From: Orychophragmus violaceus
Taxonomy: Eukaryota > Streptophyta > Magnoliopsida > Brassicales > Brassicaceae
DNA length: 64,000 nucleotides
Direction: 5' to 3'
Assembly: GCA_030180135.1 (NCBI GenBank)
Contig: CM058235.1
Location: 94,421,006 to 94,485,005, forward strand
Every line of letters begins with the position of its first letter. Position 1 is the first letter of the stretch. Under the pieces are notes generated by a model. It ran no database searches and had not been told where the DNA came from. It saw only the letters and a list, made by a program, of their open reading frames with translations. Shown here one piece after another: positions 20,530-32,734 of the stretch. Position numbers and translations under genes: made by a program.

Positions 20530-21715
20530 TATTAGGTCGTAAAGTTTTATCCTATTCTACTGCCAGTGCACTGTTAGTGATTGTAGTATGCAAGGTATCA
20601 AATCCACCAGGACTCTCGGTCACACGATAGATTATATGTATTCAAGTTAAGCTAAATCAATCCAGAGAATGCAGCAAGCAAAACCGTAAACTAGAAGGGT
20701 GTTTTCAATAGGAAGAAAGGCGTCAGACTTAGGAAGTTCTCAGGAATTATGCTATGCAAGATGTTTAACTATCAGGATTCAGATTAAGTGCGGTTCAAGA
20801 AATAGAAACACTATGCTAAATAATCCAACTCTTGCTGAGATTATTTCTATATCTAGCAACCTAGCAATCCAAATCTCTTTGTGATCCTAGAGTTCTAAAC
20901 AAGCATTAAGAACATGTTCTATCGGTTCACAATTTCCCTAAACCAAATCTCTTTGTACCTAGCTAAATTGCTCACTCTAGGTTCTTTCAGATTATAACTC
21001 ACACTCTCGTGCTATTGTCAATTATCTCAGATCTGATTTTAACTCACACTCTCGTGCTATTGTCAGAAATCAGTATTAAGCACAACTTAGGTGATGAACA
21101 ATAAGATAGTGAATCCTAATCAATCAATTATCAAGCAAGCATAAAACCTTTGTGAGAATCCCTAAATCTAACTAGGTTACTACTCAGACATAGAAGCAAT
21201 TAAACAACACATCATGAATAGAAAACCAGAAAATGAATAGATAGAAATAAAGGGGTTCGAAATTCTTCTCTTAGAAGTTACAAGTAGCAAGAATCAGCCC
21301 CAAAACCAATATCTCTCAATCTCTCTAGCAAGAACAAAGTTAAGAACTCCATCTGAGAATCATGAGTCTGAAAACCCTAATAATACTCTCTAAACACGTT
21401 TTGGGGTCAGATTAGAATATAGGAAACTTCGGGGTCTTTTATGCAGTTCTTCAACACTTGTCCAAACTCGGCCCATAACTTCTCTCGGGCTCAGTGTCGA
21501 CCGACATCAAAGGTAGTGTCGGTCGACACTCCATCGTGGTTGAGACACCATCTTTAGCTCGTTGCACAAATCACCAGAAACATCCTAATATTCCTCTCTT
21601 TGCTCCAAACGCAAGTTTACCTGTAAAAGACTCAATAGACTCTAAAAACTAGGTTAAAAACTCAATATGTACACTTATATCATGGTTGAAAACCTAGAAA
21701 AACCATGATATATCA
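20530..21715 (-). repeat. Athila-2 5' LTR
   Basis: About 1186 bp, recognisably related to the Athila-1 LTR but divergent throughout. The internal-side terminus reads TATTAGG rather than TGGTAGG; the outer end is ATATATCA. Two palindromes, GTGTCGACCGACAT (21494-21507) and AGTGTCGGTCGACACT (21515-21530), occupy the same place as those in Athila-1 but with a GACC/GGTC core. A weak TATA (CCTATATTC) lies about 80-110 bp downstream on the minus strand. Confidence 0.85.
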
Positions 21716-22302
21716 GGAACTCATATATTTCATTTGTATTTTATGAATCTCTTAGTTAGCCTTGAACGGCTAGTTCACCTACTGTTTGTATCTAATATTT
21801 AGTCATGAATAGAAACAGGGCACCGAATAATATTCAGATAATCAAACACCAGACATGCTAAAATCCTTAACATTGGTTGCTATTTTTTCAGAATAAGAGA
21901 AGATAATTGCTTAAGAGTCTTTGCTCTCATTCGTAGTCGTGTATGTTTAGCGTCTTCGTCGAAACATATATGCAGCCGATTGCATATAATGACTTCTTTT
22001 CCTTTTCTGTGAAATTTCTACTGATTGTTGTCGATGGTTTTTTTTTTGTCATGTTGCTGAAAGCCTAGTATTTTAAGAAATTTAGGTACTAATACAAATT
22101 AACAAGAGCAAATACATGCAAATGAGTGAATGGTAATTCAAAAAGTGTAATTCCGCAACACTCGTTACGAAACGATGCAACATTTGTTTTTTTTTCCCGC
22201 TAAGAATGTTATTATCATTTAGAAAATGAAGAAATTTCCGGGTATATAAATTGCATATCCTAACGAATTGAAACCTTGACAAAAAAAAGAGAATAAAAAC
22301 AA
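21716..22302. other. Sequence between Athila-2 and the outer MULE; no gene seen
   Basis: GGAAC next to the Athila-2 LTR would be its target duplication, but the other side is lost. The MULE target duplication TAAAAACAA is at 22294-22302. By position, the part next to the MULE should be the 3' untranslated region of the LINE seen at 53551-54420. The minus frame at 22082-22282 has no recognisable motif. Confidence 0.45.
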
Positions 22303-22362
22303 GTGAAATTTACTCTAAGTAGTATGAATCTTTAGAGTAATTACTTACTTAGTATCTAGAAC
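22303..22362 (+). repeat. Outer MULE left TIR
   Basis: About 60 bp, pairing with 53480-53541 at roughly 65-70% by eye. It includes GAAATTTA, TAGTAT and TAGAGTAATTAC blocks. Confidence 0.78.
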
Positions 22363-22639
22363 CCTAACTTTACTAACTTAGTGTTTAAGATGTGGAAAAT
22401 GACCAAAATACCCATTTCTAAACACTTACCATTAATAATACATTTACTTTAAAAAATCTTTATAATTATATTTATAAAAAATAAAAATAAAAAAAATAAA
22501 AACTAAAATGTTCCAAAAAGAAAAAAAAAATGATTTTATAGAAAAGGAAATAATGTTTTAATTGTTCTTAAAAAAAAAGTAAAAAAGGAGCTAGAAGGTA
22601 ATTTATTACTCTTAAGTTATTTATTAGGTCTTCACTATT

Positions 22640-22830
22640 CATCTTAGCTCATGCCGCCTTCATCTCATCCGCGACAAAGCTCTGTCGCCGACCTCGCTTC
22701 GGCCGACATCCAATAGCTCCGTCGGCGACCTCGCTTCCGTCACCCTCCAATAGCTCTGTCGTCGACCTCCGCCGATATCCCTTCACTCGTTCTTGTCGCC
22801 TCTTCAACCGGCGACGAAGCTCTATTTACT
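22640..22830 (+). repeat. GC-rich degenerate repeats in the MULE 5' region
   Basis: Three to four degenerate copies of a ~40-50-bp unit (GTCGnCGACCTCGCTTC...CAATAGCTC) in otherwise AT-rich DNA. 22363-22640 before it is AT-rich without genes. GCTTCGGCCGA at 22696-22706 is identical to the bases spanning the copy A breakpoint (18702-18712). Confidence 0.65.
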
Positions 22831-23288
22831 CGTTCTTGTCATTGTCGCGAGGTATCCTCTGCGTTTTTGTTGTTCTTGGTCCGATTTGAACCTTGTTCTA
22901 TGTGCATTGTCATTGTTCTTGCCCCGATTTATTATCATTGTTCTCATATACATGGCCCGATTTGTCTATTTCTCTTTGTAGCATGATTCTCTTGTTCTTG
23001 GCCCGAGTTTGTCTCTTGTTATTGGTTTAATTTTGTTCTCTGCAATTGATTGTGAATCCTAGTGTTGAACACTACTAAAAAGTTTGTTAATTTATTTTGA
23101 TAGTTGTTAATTGGACTAGAATCATAGGGAAATTATAGTAACTTCCATGTTGTAATTGATGAATTACGGATTGTTTGATGTGATTACGGTTTGTTTGTGT
23201 TATCTTTCGGTCCATGGCATCTAGTAAATCTGTCATTTATTTGTTCATTCTATCCCTTTTGTTTGATGAGATTGCCCCTTCATTGTCC

Positions 23289-23703
23289 TTGTTGCGGATT
23301 TACTACACTTTGTTGCGGATTTACTACACTTTGTTGCTGATTTATTTCTCCTTGTTGGGGATTTATTTGCTCATTCTAACCATGTCGTTTGTTGATATTG
23401 TAAGTCTGTCATTGTCATCTTGCTTGTTTTTGGTCATTGTATGATAAACACCATGTTATCGTTTAGGTTGTTATAATCTAGTAACACGGTTGTGGTTGTT
23501 CTCGGTCATTTACTTGTCCATTATATGGATTAGATTACAGCTGCATTTGTCCTTGTTGCTTATTCATTTTCATTGTTACGGTTTCACTTGTCCTTGTTGC
23601 GGATTTATTTGTCTTTGTTGCGGATTTATTTGTCCTTAATTTTTCCATGTTGCGGATTTATTTGTCATTGGTGCGGATTTGTTTGTCCTTAATTTGTCCT
23701 TTC
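23289..23703 (+). repeat. TTGCGGATTTA motif cluster upstream of the ULP-like gene (copy B)
   Basis: Same arrangement as at 460-870. Here variants differ slightly; for example the unit near 23600 has become a perfect TTGCGGATTTA. The interval 22831-23788 otherwise shows no gene. Confidence 0.75.
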
Positions 23704-23788
23704 TGTTGATTTGTTTGTCCTTGTTGGGTATTTATTTGCTCATTCTAACCCTCTAGTTTGATGATATCGCAGTTCTGTTTCTGTAGAC

Positions 23789-25226
23789 ATGGAGAATGCG
23801 AAGAAGAAGAAATATCCGCAGCGCTTGTTTAAAGATGAGAATTATCTATCTCTGCCACGAAGTCTGAATCACGGTACTAGCTTAGAGCAGTTGAGACTAG
23901 CTAGAAAAACTCTCGGTGAAGATGCATGGAAGATAATGAGAGAGTCTACACTTGGGTGTATTGCTAAGCTTGCCGAAAATAATTTCATTTTCTGTGGGAG
24001 ACGTTGTTCTACTTTCTTACACGGCAGTTGGAGATTAAGAAGTTGATGGAAATGTGGTGTTTGATTGGAGATTATCCACTGAGGTTTTCCTTCAACGAGT
24101 TTGCACAGATAAGAGGTATGAACTGTGATCCATATGGTGTGGGAGTTGAAGTAGTTGTTGATCACACGGAGTTATGGGAAAAGATGGGGCTGGCAGTAGG
24201 CGATGGACCTCATTGGAAAGACATGCGATGGGTTTTGGATATATGCGCCTGCTGGACTTTACCACAGAGGACGGCCGTTGGTTTTTTATGCCTCCTCCAT
24301 GTAGGTGTATTTGGGTATCAGAGAGGTCAAAGGATCGATTTCAAGTACGCTAAAATGGCTTTAGATACAGATGTTTTTAATAGTTTTCAGTGGGGTCGGC
24401 TAGCCTTTGAGGTTCTGATGAAGTCAATCAAAGAAGCAAATCTTGTTCGTTCTTCGGTTACATTAAATGGTTTTGTTCAAGCGGTGTCTGTATGCGCTCT
24501 GAAGTCTTATCCGAAGCTGGGAGAAATGTATGGTGGTAAAAGAGAGTTGGTGAGCTTCCTTTACTTCGATGGGGTGGATCACGCTGTCATTATGACGTTG
24601 ACGACGTGGTTTTTCAAGCTAAGCGTGATAAGGCCGTGGTATGTCTCGTTCTACAATTTTTATTAGTTTGTATTTTATCTTCAAATTATTGGTTTAGTAC
24701 ATGTTACGGATTATTTTGCCCACTGCGGATTTGTGTTCTGCTCATCACATAGTTCATAACGATGTTACGGATTTTAAATCTTAGTGTGGATTGTTAGTGT
24801 TGCTGGTGATTTCTGTATTTGATGCAAACTTTTAATCGTTAGCTAATCTCTTTTGATACTGCAGGTTCCTGTAATAAATATGGTAATGAAGCCATTGACT
24901 GACATTTATCCCGAGTGGCCTGGTGAAGTTGACGATGAAAGAGTGGATACACTGATCCAAGACATCATCAACCAGTGTTTAAGGAAGAATGAATGGACAT
25001 GGGAATGGCACAGAAGAGTTTCTTTTGATCAGAAATTCATTAAGCCGGCTAAAAAAAAGTGAGCGAGAGTGGAGCCAATTTCAAAAGATGAGGGAGCAGC
25101 TCCAGTTGGTTATAAAAATAAGCAAGTATTGGTGAAGGAAGGCGGTGAGGATGTCGGTCAGAGCAGTGTCAATGCAGAAGTACTTACTGTGCTGAGATCT
25201 TTGACTGCGAAAATAGATGAGATGGG
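23789..25226 (+). pseudogene. DUF1985/Ulp1-like MULE gene, 5' half (copy B)
   Basis: Exon 1 is 23789-24638 and exon 2 starts at 24865, separated by a GT-AG intron carrying GCGGATTT motifs. A one-base loss near 24000 (GGGAGACG versus GGGAGGACG in copy A) shifts the frame, but the DUF1985 body (24004-24638) is intact, unlike copy A. A TGA replaces a cysteine codon at 25061, truncating the linker. The gene breaks at the Athila-1 target duplication ATGGG (25222-25226) and resumes in frame at 41012. Copies A and B thus carry different disabling changes, which implies the ancestor was functional at duplication or that decay is independent. Confidence 0.85.
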
Positions 25227-26419
25227 TGGTAGGGTCTAGTTTTAATCCTATTCTACTGCAAGTGCACAGTCAAGTGATTGTAGTATATAGGGTATCGAAT
25301 CCACAGAGACCCTGGTCTCGATAGATAAAGAACCGTAGGAATTTAAACTTAGAAGAAAGCAGATGTGAAGTAAACTAGAAAGCAAAACAAGAAAGTAAAT
25401 CAATAGCAGGATTGGTTGTGAAAGCAGTTAATTAGAGGCGCTAAGTCTAGGGTATTCTCAGGAAATCAGACAAGCAGACAAATCAATCAGTCAGGATCTA
25501 ATTAAGGACAGTTCTAGAACTCAAATCATGGATATAGAATTAACCAAATCTCTTTGCGAGAATTCTCTAAGTCTAAGTGCAGCAATCCAAATTCCTTTGC
25601 AATTACTAACAGATTAAACCATCATTAATTTCAAGTTCGATATGTTCACAATTAAACTAAACCAAATTCCTTTGCGAGAAGTTTAATTGCTCAACCTAAA
25701 TAGTTTAGATTCTAAACCACACTCTCGTGTCGTATTTAGCAACCTAAGATCTAGATTCTAATTGATCAGGTTAGAACTAGCATTAAACACAATTTAGCTT
25801 GAAGAACATTCTATTCATGTGAATCCTTAACTGAATTAAACAAGTCTAGCAAGTCATCAAATCCTTAATGAGAAACCCTAAACCTAACTATGAATCTACT
25901 CAGACATAGAATATGAAAGCATAATCAATGAATAAATAAATTGCATATAAGAAATTAAATAGATAAAGGAGTTTGAAATCTTCTCCAAAATAGATGAAGT
26001 ACAAGATTAGATCAGCCCCAAAAGCTCTAAAAATCTCTTAGCTCTAAGTATGAAAGCGTAAGTAAAATAAACACCAAAATCCTAATTATATAGGCTTAAT
26101 CCCGACTGGGGCTTCTTTGTAAATACTGGAAACTTCTGGGCCAAAATACAAAATCTTCAATCTTCATTAAACCGCCGCGCCGGCCCATCTCGCTAGTGTG
26201 TCGATCGACACCAAAGGTGTGTCGATCGATGCATGATCTCAAAATCGGACAATGAGCTCAATCTCTCGGCCAAACACTCCAAAAATCCCAAAATGCTCCA
26301 ATATCTCCAGTTCTGCTCCAAACCTGATTAAACCTGTAAAAGACTCTAAAAGAACACAAAAGAACACTAAAACACAATTATATCATGGCATAAAACCGGT
26401 AAAAACCATGATATATCAA
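25227..26419 (-). repeat. Athila-1 3' LTR (copy B)
   Basis: 1193 bp, TGGTAGGG to ATATATCA in plus-strand order. Palindromes GTGTCGATCGACAC and GTGTCGATCGATGC lie near 26199-26232 and the minus-strand TATA near 26087-26096. Confidence 0.95.
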
Positions 26420-27856
26420 CTCTCCCACACTTAGCCTTTGCTTGCCCTCAAGCAAAACAGAGAACTAGAATGTAGTGAAGAGGTTTGAAAACTCTTCAGA
26501 AACTCTTTTCATCTTAGAAGCAGCAACACTCAGATTCCCCTTAGTAAACCACATGAAAGAATCAACATGCAGACATCAAGACCAACATATACTTCCCCCA
26601 CACTTAGCAACTGTCCTAAGTAAACTCCACAATCACATTCACGCATTCAAATTCTCCATACTGACTTCTGCAAGTATTTAAGTGCGGTCTCACCTAAGGA
26701 GTATCGATCAAAGGCACATGGACTCTTACCTTATCAGCTCTAGACCACCTTACTATCTTTCTCTAGTCCCTTTCTTCTCTTTTCCCTTCCTTAGCATTCT
26801 GATTTTTCCCCATTGGGTATCATTTTATTTTTTTTATCAGTGCTCTTCCCGTTAAGGGGTGTACTTTGGACACATTCCATGGATGCACAGGATATGAAAG
26901 TTGTAGCTACCAATCCCATGACCACTTCGGAGTTACTAACTCGTCCTCAGTTTATTATCTTTTTTTTTTATGGAAGGGGAGAAGGGAACTAAATAGGACA
27001 GGTTAACAGGCTGTGTCAGAACTAACAAAGGAATCCGACACAAAGTATTCCAAGCCCTTAGGTGAGAAAATCTAAGTCAGTATTAAGTTGAAGTCAGTAA
27101 AAGGATCCTCTGATACCTGAAGTGATGTGGGTGTCCTCAGTAGGTTGATCCATGTCTGGGTTTTCTAATAGTCAGAGATAATCTGCAGCTTCATCCCAAT
27201 GGTTACTTAAGTTCCTGCAAGTGCTGCTAATCTTCTAAAAAATTCATTGTTTCTTACTTAAACAATTTTGACTCAATAAAACAAATTTTAAAAAAATTTA
27301 ACTGACTCTAAGAAAACAAAAGAAAGAAGTTAGTAGAACCTCCCCCCCACACTTAAGACACACTGTCCCCAGTAGTGTCAAGCGAAGGATTGGCAAAAAG
27401 AAATAAAAATTTGTTTAAGGAATGGTTAAGTTCTGTCGGGTTTTACCTCTGTCGCTCAGGCATCGATCGTTGCACTAGGTGCATCGACCGTTGCTAGGCG
27501 ATTTTTTTGTGTATGATCGATCGTTGCTCAGGACCGCAACGATCGCTGCAATGCGATTTCGATCGTGTTGTGACGATCGACACAATAGTGTGTCGATCGA
27601 CGCACTGCGTATATCGGATCAGTCAGCAAGTTAGCAGGTTAGTCCGTTGGTAAAACCAAGTTTTCGTTCCTGCAAGCTGAAAACACTAAAAACAGAGTAA
27701 AATCAAGGCGACAAATGTATCTAATCAAGCACAACCATCCAAACATAGTAGCATACTAAAAATCAAAGGAAAAAGTGCAAAAGAAAAAGAAAATGAAAAT
27801 CAGAGTACAGAACCGAATGTCTAGAGATGGAGGCTACGCTCACTCGCTATCATCAT
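26420..27856 (-). other. Athila-1 3' non-coding region (copy B)
   Basis: Polypurine tract AAGTGTGGGAGAGT (minus strand) at 26420-26433 beside the LTR, and further AAGTGTGGGGG-type tracts near 26597 and 27345. A palindrome cluster lies at 27463-27607. No gene is seen. Confidence 0.7.
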
Positions 27857-29347
27857 CTACCCCAGCATATGGATCAGTACCACCGGAGTCCTCAGGAGAA
27901 CGCTGTCTGCGTCGAGTAGTAGGGACGGGTTGATGGACCTGTGGCTGTCTCCTGTAGGTGCAGGTGCGCATGAAGTTCTAAATGCCCCGCAGAATCCCAT
28001 GCTCTCTCTCTCTCTCCACTCTGCATCAGACATATCACCATAGTGCACTGTAATCTCAGGATAAGGGCCGATGTCAGCAGCAGGAGCAGCAGCTGGCGCA
28101 TGGGCAGAAGAAGATGAAGCTCGTGTGGAAGGCTCTCCCAGCGGATGAGCCATAGAAGGGACTCCACGCTGCGCGGTCTCAGGAGGCTGGAATCTCAGGG
28201 CCTCCAGTGTATCAATCTGTGTATATCCAGGAGCAGGAAGCTCCAATCCACACTTCCCCGAGATCGGATCGTGGTAAACCCAAATGCGCCCCTCCTTGAG
28301 CCAGGTAGCGCTCTGCAAGTGGCTGAAATCAAGGAACTCCTTGGCTGTGTCACACTCTGTGCCCTCTAGAGGAATCCCGCAGTGCATAAAGATGGGAGTA
28401 AGCAGGCTCCCCACTGTCTCAGTACGAATGCCATCAAATGGCTTCAGCTGCAGGTCACATAGATGCTGGGCAAAAACAGCTCCCAAGTTAAGACCCTTAG
28501 TAGGATCTCTCACGCCAGAACCCTCAAACCGATCTCGCAGCCCGATAAACAACATCTCCATCTCATACTTGCGCATCTTGTTGGCCTCATACTTGCACAG
28601 CAAGCTCCAACACAAGATACGCAAGACATATCTCAGCACAGGATGCCTCACCTGCTTCACCGGTGTAGTCCTCGAGTTGTATCGACCACTGCCAATACAC
28701 TCCCAAAATACCCAAGCCTCCTCTGGATCCCACTCAAGTGGCATGCCAATGCGTCTCGGCTCAGTGCTAAAACCGTAGATCCTGCAGATATCTAGTAGAG
28801 GAATCCGATACCTGACTCCCCAACTCATGAAGGTAAAGATACCTCCTGTAGCGCTCCAGCTGTCTGGAGACGGGTAAACCACTCTGCAAGTGGCTAGCAA
28901 CTGTCTGACCAGATCTGGATATAGATCATAAGGACGCATAGGCATTGTCCCTAGACCAATGCCCTTGCACACTGCAAGTACCTGCTCATCGATCCCCAGA
29001 CTCTTACAGGTAGAGTAGTCTGCAAACTTGGTCGGTTTGATAGTCATCCCACACCAACCATTGTATAGCAGTGAGTCAAATTCATCCCACTGGTTAAGCA
29101 GTGGCCTCTCTGTAAAATCAGTCATCTTGAGGAGCTCAGCAATGTTCTGCGGCCATTGTCTGACTGTCGGGATATCTGTCGTGTCTGCTCGGGGCCAAGG
29201 CAATGCTACTGCCGGACCAACTCTAACATAAGGCTCAGGTGGCTGAGACTCTCTATGAAACCACCCCGGTGGTGGAATGCACTGTCGTGTGGCTGTTGCT
29301 GCTGTTGCTCGGCGCTTGCGGGGTTGTCTTTGAGTTGCCATCTGCAT
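27857..29347 (-). CDS. ATHILA ORF-1 protein (copy B)
   Basis: The frame has 496 codons from the ATG at 29347 and is nearly identical to the copy A protein up to DMSDAEWRER. The tail then differs because the CT repeat near 28007 is 4 bp longer than in copy A. The alternative tail ending DSE at 27844 lies in another frame. The Athila family protein occupies the envelope position, but its function is unknown; I see no signal peptide (the N-terminus is basic, with RKRRATAATATR) and no clear membrane span. The conservation of the 450-residue body in both copies fits recent duplication rather than necessarily selection. Confidence 0.85.
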   Translation of the reverse strand: MQMATQRQPRKRRATAATATRQCIPPPGWFHRESQPPEPYVRVGPAVALPWPRADTTDIPTVRQWPQNIAELLKMTDFTERPLLNQWDEFDSLLYNGWCGMTIKPTKFADYSTCKSLGIDEQVLAVCKGIGLGTMPMRPYDLYPDLVRQLLATCRVVYPSPDSWSATGGIFTFMSWGVRYRIPLLDICRIYGFSTEPRRIGMPLEWDPEEAWVFWECIGSGRYNSRTTPVKQVRHPVLRYVLRILCWSLLCKYEANKMRKYEMEMLFIGLRDRFEGSGVRDPTKGLNLGAVFAQHLCDLQLKPFDGIRTETVGSLLTPIFMHCGIPLEGTECDTAKEFLDFSHLQSATWLKEGRIWVYHDPISGKCGLELPAPGYTQIDTLEALRFQPPETAQRGVPSMAHPLGEPSTRASSSSAHAPAAAPAADIGPYPEITVHYGDMSDAEWRERESMGFCGAFRTSCAPAPTGDSHRSINPSLLLDADSVLLRTPVVLIHMLG

Positions 29348-30255
29348 AAGAGAAATTCAAACACAAATAAGTCTCGGCAAACTCTCTGTGAAATCGCGAA
29401 GCATCGACCGTTGCACCTAAGGCATCGATCGTTGCAAGGCGATTTCGCATTATCGAACATTTCCCCAAAATCGCAAAGCAACGACCGTTGCACAAGTGCA
29501 ACGACCGTTGCAAGGCGATTTCAGCCGCAATCAAAATCCATAAATCGTTCTAAATTCGTTCCGCATTTGCACTAATCAGCCTAAAATCATCACCGACCAT
29601 CCTAAATTTAGTCCATTCGAGCAAGCATTCATCAATTTCAATCCAAAATTCTCAATTTCTAAAACCCTAATATTGAATCCAAAAATCATAAAATAGAGGC
29701 ACATTACCTTGGATTCGTGATGTATGGGCTATAAGAATGAATTGATAGTGTAAAATCGAGAGAATAGTACTTGAAATCGAAGAAAATGATGAAGAAATGA
29801 GAGTTTTGGGGTTTTCGGTTCGTACGGACGGCGAGAAATGGAGAAGAAAAGAGGAGAGAAGGGTTTAAGGCAACTTACCTCGGTCGTGGGTGCAACGACC
29901 GTTGCTAGGTGGCAACGATCGATGCTGGGTGAACCAAATCGACTCCGGTTTAGCGCGCGTACCTTAATTTTGCAATTGAACCAATTGCAACGACCGTTGC
30001 ACAGGTCCGCAACGATCGTCACAATGCGATCTATCTCCTCATCGTAATCTCCTTGCAACGACCAGTGCACAAGTGCATCGATCGTCACACATCTCCAGAC
30101 TCGAATTATGTATCTGAAACTTAGCAAAAACAAACAAAAACGTGAAATCCTAAGAAAAACACCGAAAATAAGAAAGAAAAACAACTAAACCTAACAGTGG
30201 GTTGCCTCCCACTCAGCGCTTGTTTAAGGTCATTAGCTTGAACGGACGAACAAGA
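29348..30255 (-). other. Athila-1 spacer between protease and ORF-1 (copy B)
   Basis: Holds palindrome clusters at 29400-29512 and 29890-30090 and no recognisable RT or integrase remnant. The small open frames are palindrome-derived. Confidence 0.7.
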
Positions 30256-31226
30256 TCAGTTTGCTGGAGATCTTGACAGAGACTTTGATTGTCTCTGTGC
30301 AAGCCTCCTCATCCATGGTGGAGAATAAGCTGTATCAGAATGATCATGTCCTAGAAAAGAAGGAGTAAACTGCTCTCCAGGATCCAAAACCATAGTGTGG
30401 CTTGACTGCTCATCATTTCCATCCATGATGGTGTAGGTCTGCCCATCTATCAGTGGCTTGCGCAGCTTGTCCATCTCGAAATGCAGCGGCTCATCTCCCA
30501 GGTGGAGGTCTATCAGACTGTGTCTAACATCTATCACTGCTCCTGCTGTAGCCAAGAATGGTCTTCCCAATATCAATGCATCATCAGGATCACTGTCATA
30601 CTTCAGCACTAAGAAGTCTGTTGGAACTAAATAGTTTCCAACTCTCACCGGGACGTCCTCAAGGAGTCCTTCCGGAACTCGTATAAACTGATCAGCTAGG
30701 ACAAGAGAGGTCCTAGTAGGAGAAAAATCCAGCATACCCAGCTTCTCTGCCACAGAATATGGCATAAGACTTCCAGCAGCTCCCAGATCACAAATAGAGC
30801 GCCTAAAACTATCCTCAAAGATAGAACAACTTAGCACAAAAATCCCAGGATCAGGCAGCTTCTTGGGAACCTTGGTTAACAGAACATCACTTATCTGTTG
30901 AGGGACTAAAATCACCCAATCTTTCAGCTCTTCATCTAAAGGCAACATCTTGTTCAAATACCTCTGCACACATGGGTGATAAGGTGGATCATCAGATGAT
31001 GGAATTTCTTCCAACTCTTCACCAATCTCCTCTAGCTTCTTAAGCTCTTCAATCTCCTGCTTAATCACTTCAGATACTGAGGGATATAGTCTAGTGAATT
31101 GTGCATAAATCTCCTCCTGAGTGATCTCGGAAACTCCAGGGAATAAGCGATCAAGTTCCAAATCTGCGTCAATGCCATCATCATCCGGAGAGTTTGTCTG
31201 TTCACGACCTGCATCGACCGACACTA
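30256..31226 (-). CDS. Athila-1 aspartic protease region (copy B)
   Basis: Same polypeptide as at 12337-13307. The active-site region is CDLGAAGSLMP, the second hydrophobic strand is ALILGRPFLATAGA, and the stop comes about 70 residues later. It is open from the Copia junction (TSD CACTA, 31222-31226) to 30256. In the uninterrupted element it continued from gag across what is now Copia, so gag and protease formed one polyprotein. The absence of any RT after it is a property of the element, not of this copy, because copy A is the same. Confidence 0.85.
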
Positions 31227-31908
31227 TGAAGGAATTTCTAGCAGTTCTAATCAGGATTAGCAACCCTAGTCTGAATTCCGAGCCTAGGATCTAAGGTTCA
31301 TATAATTGAATCTATGGGATCTCAGATTTACCTGGTGATTTGCAGCGGAAGTTTTAGCAGATAATCGAGATCACGAAGCACCACAAACGCTGTGACTCTA
31401 CTGGTATCCACACGCACACAAACTGGACAGGAGGGATGCTAGTGCCTATAGAGATCCAATCTCTTCAGAGGTTTCTATTCAAGTTCTGGTGGCTGTGAAT
31501 TAGGTTAGAAACAAGTTTAGATCGACCATATATCTTATATATGTCGGCTTAAACCACAACGGAATTAACCAACGATTAAACCGTATTAATCTGGTTAATC
31601 CGCGAGTTGTGTCGATCGATGCACTATCTGCAACGATCGACACTGCCCCAGAATATTGATATCGAATGCATATCAAATATGCATTCTCTGGATCATTACA
31701 TTAATGATCAACCTCGTCTTTAACGGCCAATTTGCTTAGGTGTGTGACCCTGTAGGATCATATAACACTAGCAATGAGTTCTCAACTCATTGATCATAAG
31801 TGGCTTCTAGCAAAGCGTTATGACTACCTAGTGTCATGTGATTGTCTCATCTCGACAATACGACTTTCACTTAGAGCAAGTACAATCGATTTCAGGATAT
31901 TCCCAACA
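31227..31908 (-). repeat. Copia 3' LTR (copy B)
   Basis: TGTTGGGAATATCC...TTCCTTCA on the minus strand. Paired with 37191-37872. Confidence 0.95.
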
Positions 31909-32734
31909 ATCTCCCACTTGTACTGGAATCATCTATTCCTTTAATTCCTTTGTAGCTATATCTCAATCTAGCATAAGGCAAGAACTGTGTCATCCTTATT
32001 AAGCTAGATCACGTTTATCGAATCCCGATTTGTACTGATAAAACAAATGACTGACAATCACCTCGTTTGAGCGCGGCCACGCATTTCCAGTATCAAATCT
32101 TCGATAGGCCCAGAGATATTTAACTCCTGTTATATAGGAGGTACAAATCCCATCTTGTTCCATCCATGTCTCTTTTATATCTCATGATACGCCTAATCAG
32201 TGTCTTTATGGTCACCAGTTACGGCTGACGTTTGACAAAGTCAAGACGAACCAATCCATATAAGAGAGGACATGATGAACTCAGGTCTAAGGACTACACT
32301 CTTTAGTCGTAATGAGAAACTCTTATGACACCCATATAACATCTTGTAGAGTTCTCATTAACGGGTCAAGTCCGATCATGTGTTCTCTAACACATATCTA
32401 TGTGATTGACTTTAATACACTTATTATATGACTCCATGAAACATGAACATCAAGTCACCTCACATACTAGTCTCACGTGGTTGTTAATGTCCCATTTTAA
32501 CAACCTCGACTAGGGACCATTCATAATTTATGTCATTTGTTTCTTATAGGGTTTCATGATCAAGTCACATACTTGATGACCTATAAAATGTCATAAATTA
32601 CTTTGGGACAATATATTTAATTAACACAATTAAATAATTCTGAAACAATTTCATTAAAATAACATAACCAAATTATGTTTTACGAACATCAAGTCATAAC
32701 TAAAAACCAAATATAACTCCCGCTGAAAACAAGA

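Larger units (their letters stand above)
18709..21715 (-). mobile_element. Athila-2, 5' half only (LTR, PBS, gag)
   Basis: 5' LTR, tRNA-Asp primer site and gag of a second Athila subfamily, fused at 18708/18709 to the copy A Copia. The fusion falls in the gag-protease linker, nearly the position at which Copia entered Athila-1 in copy B. The composite therefore mimics a complete Athila with mismatched LTRs (2400-8503 versus 20530-21715). Bases 20313-20505 are leader with one variant palindrome pair near 20367-20398. Confidence 0.85.
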
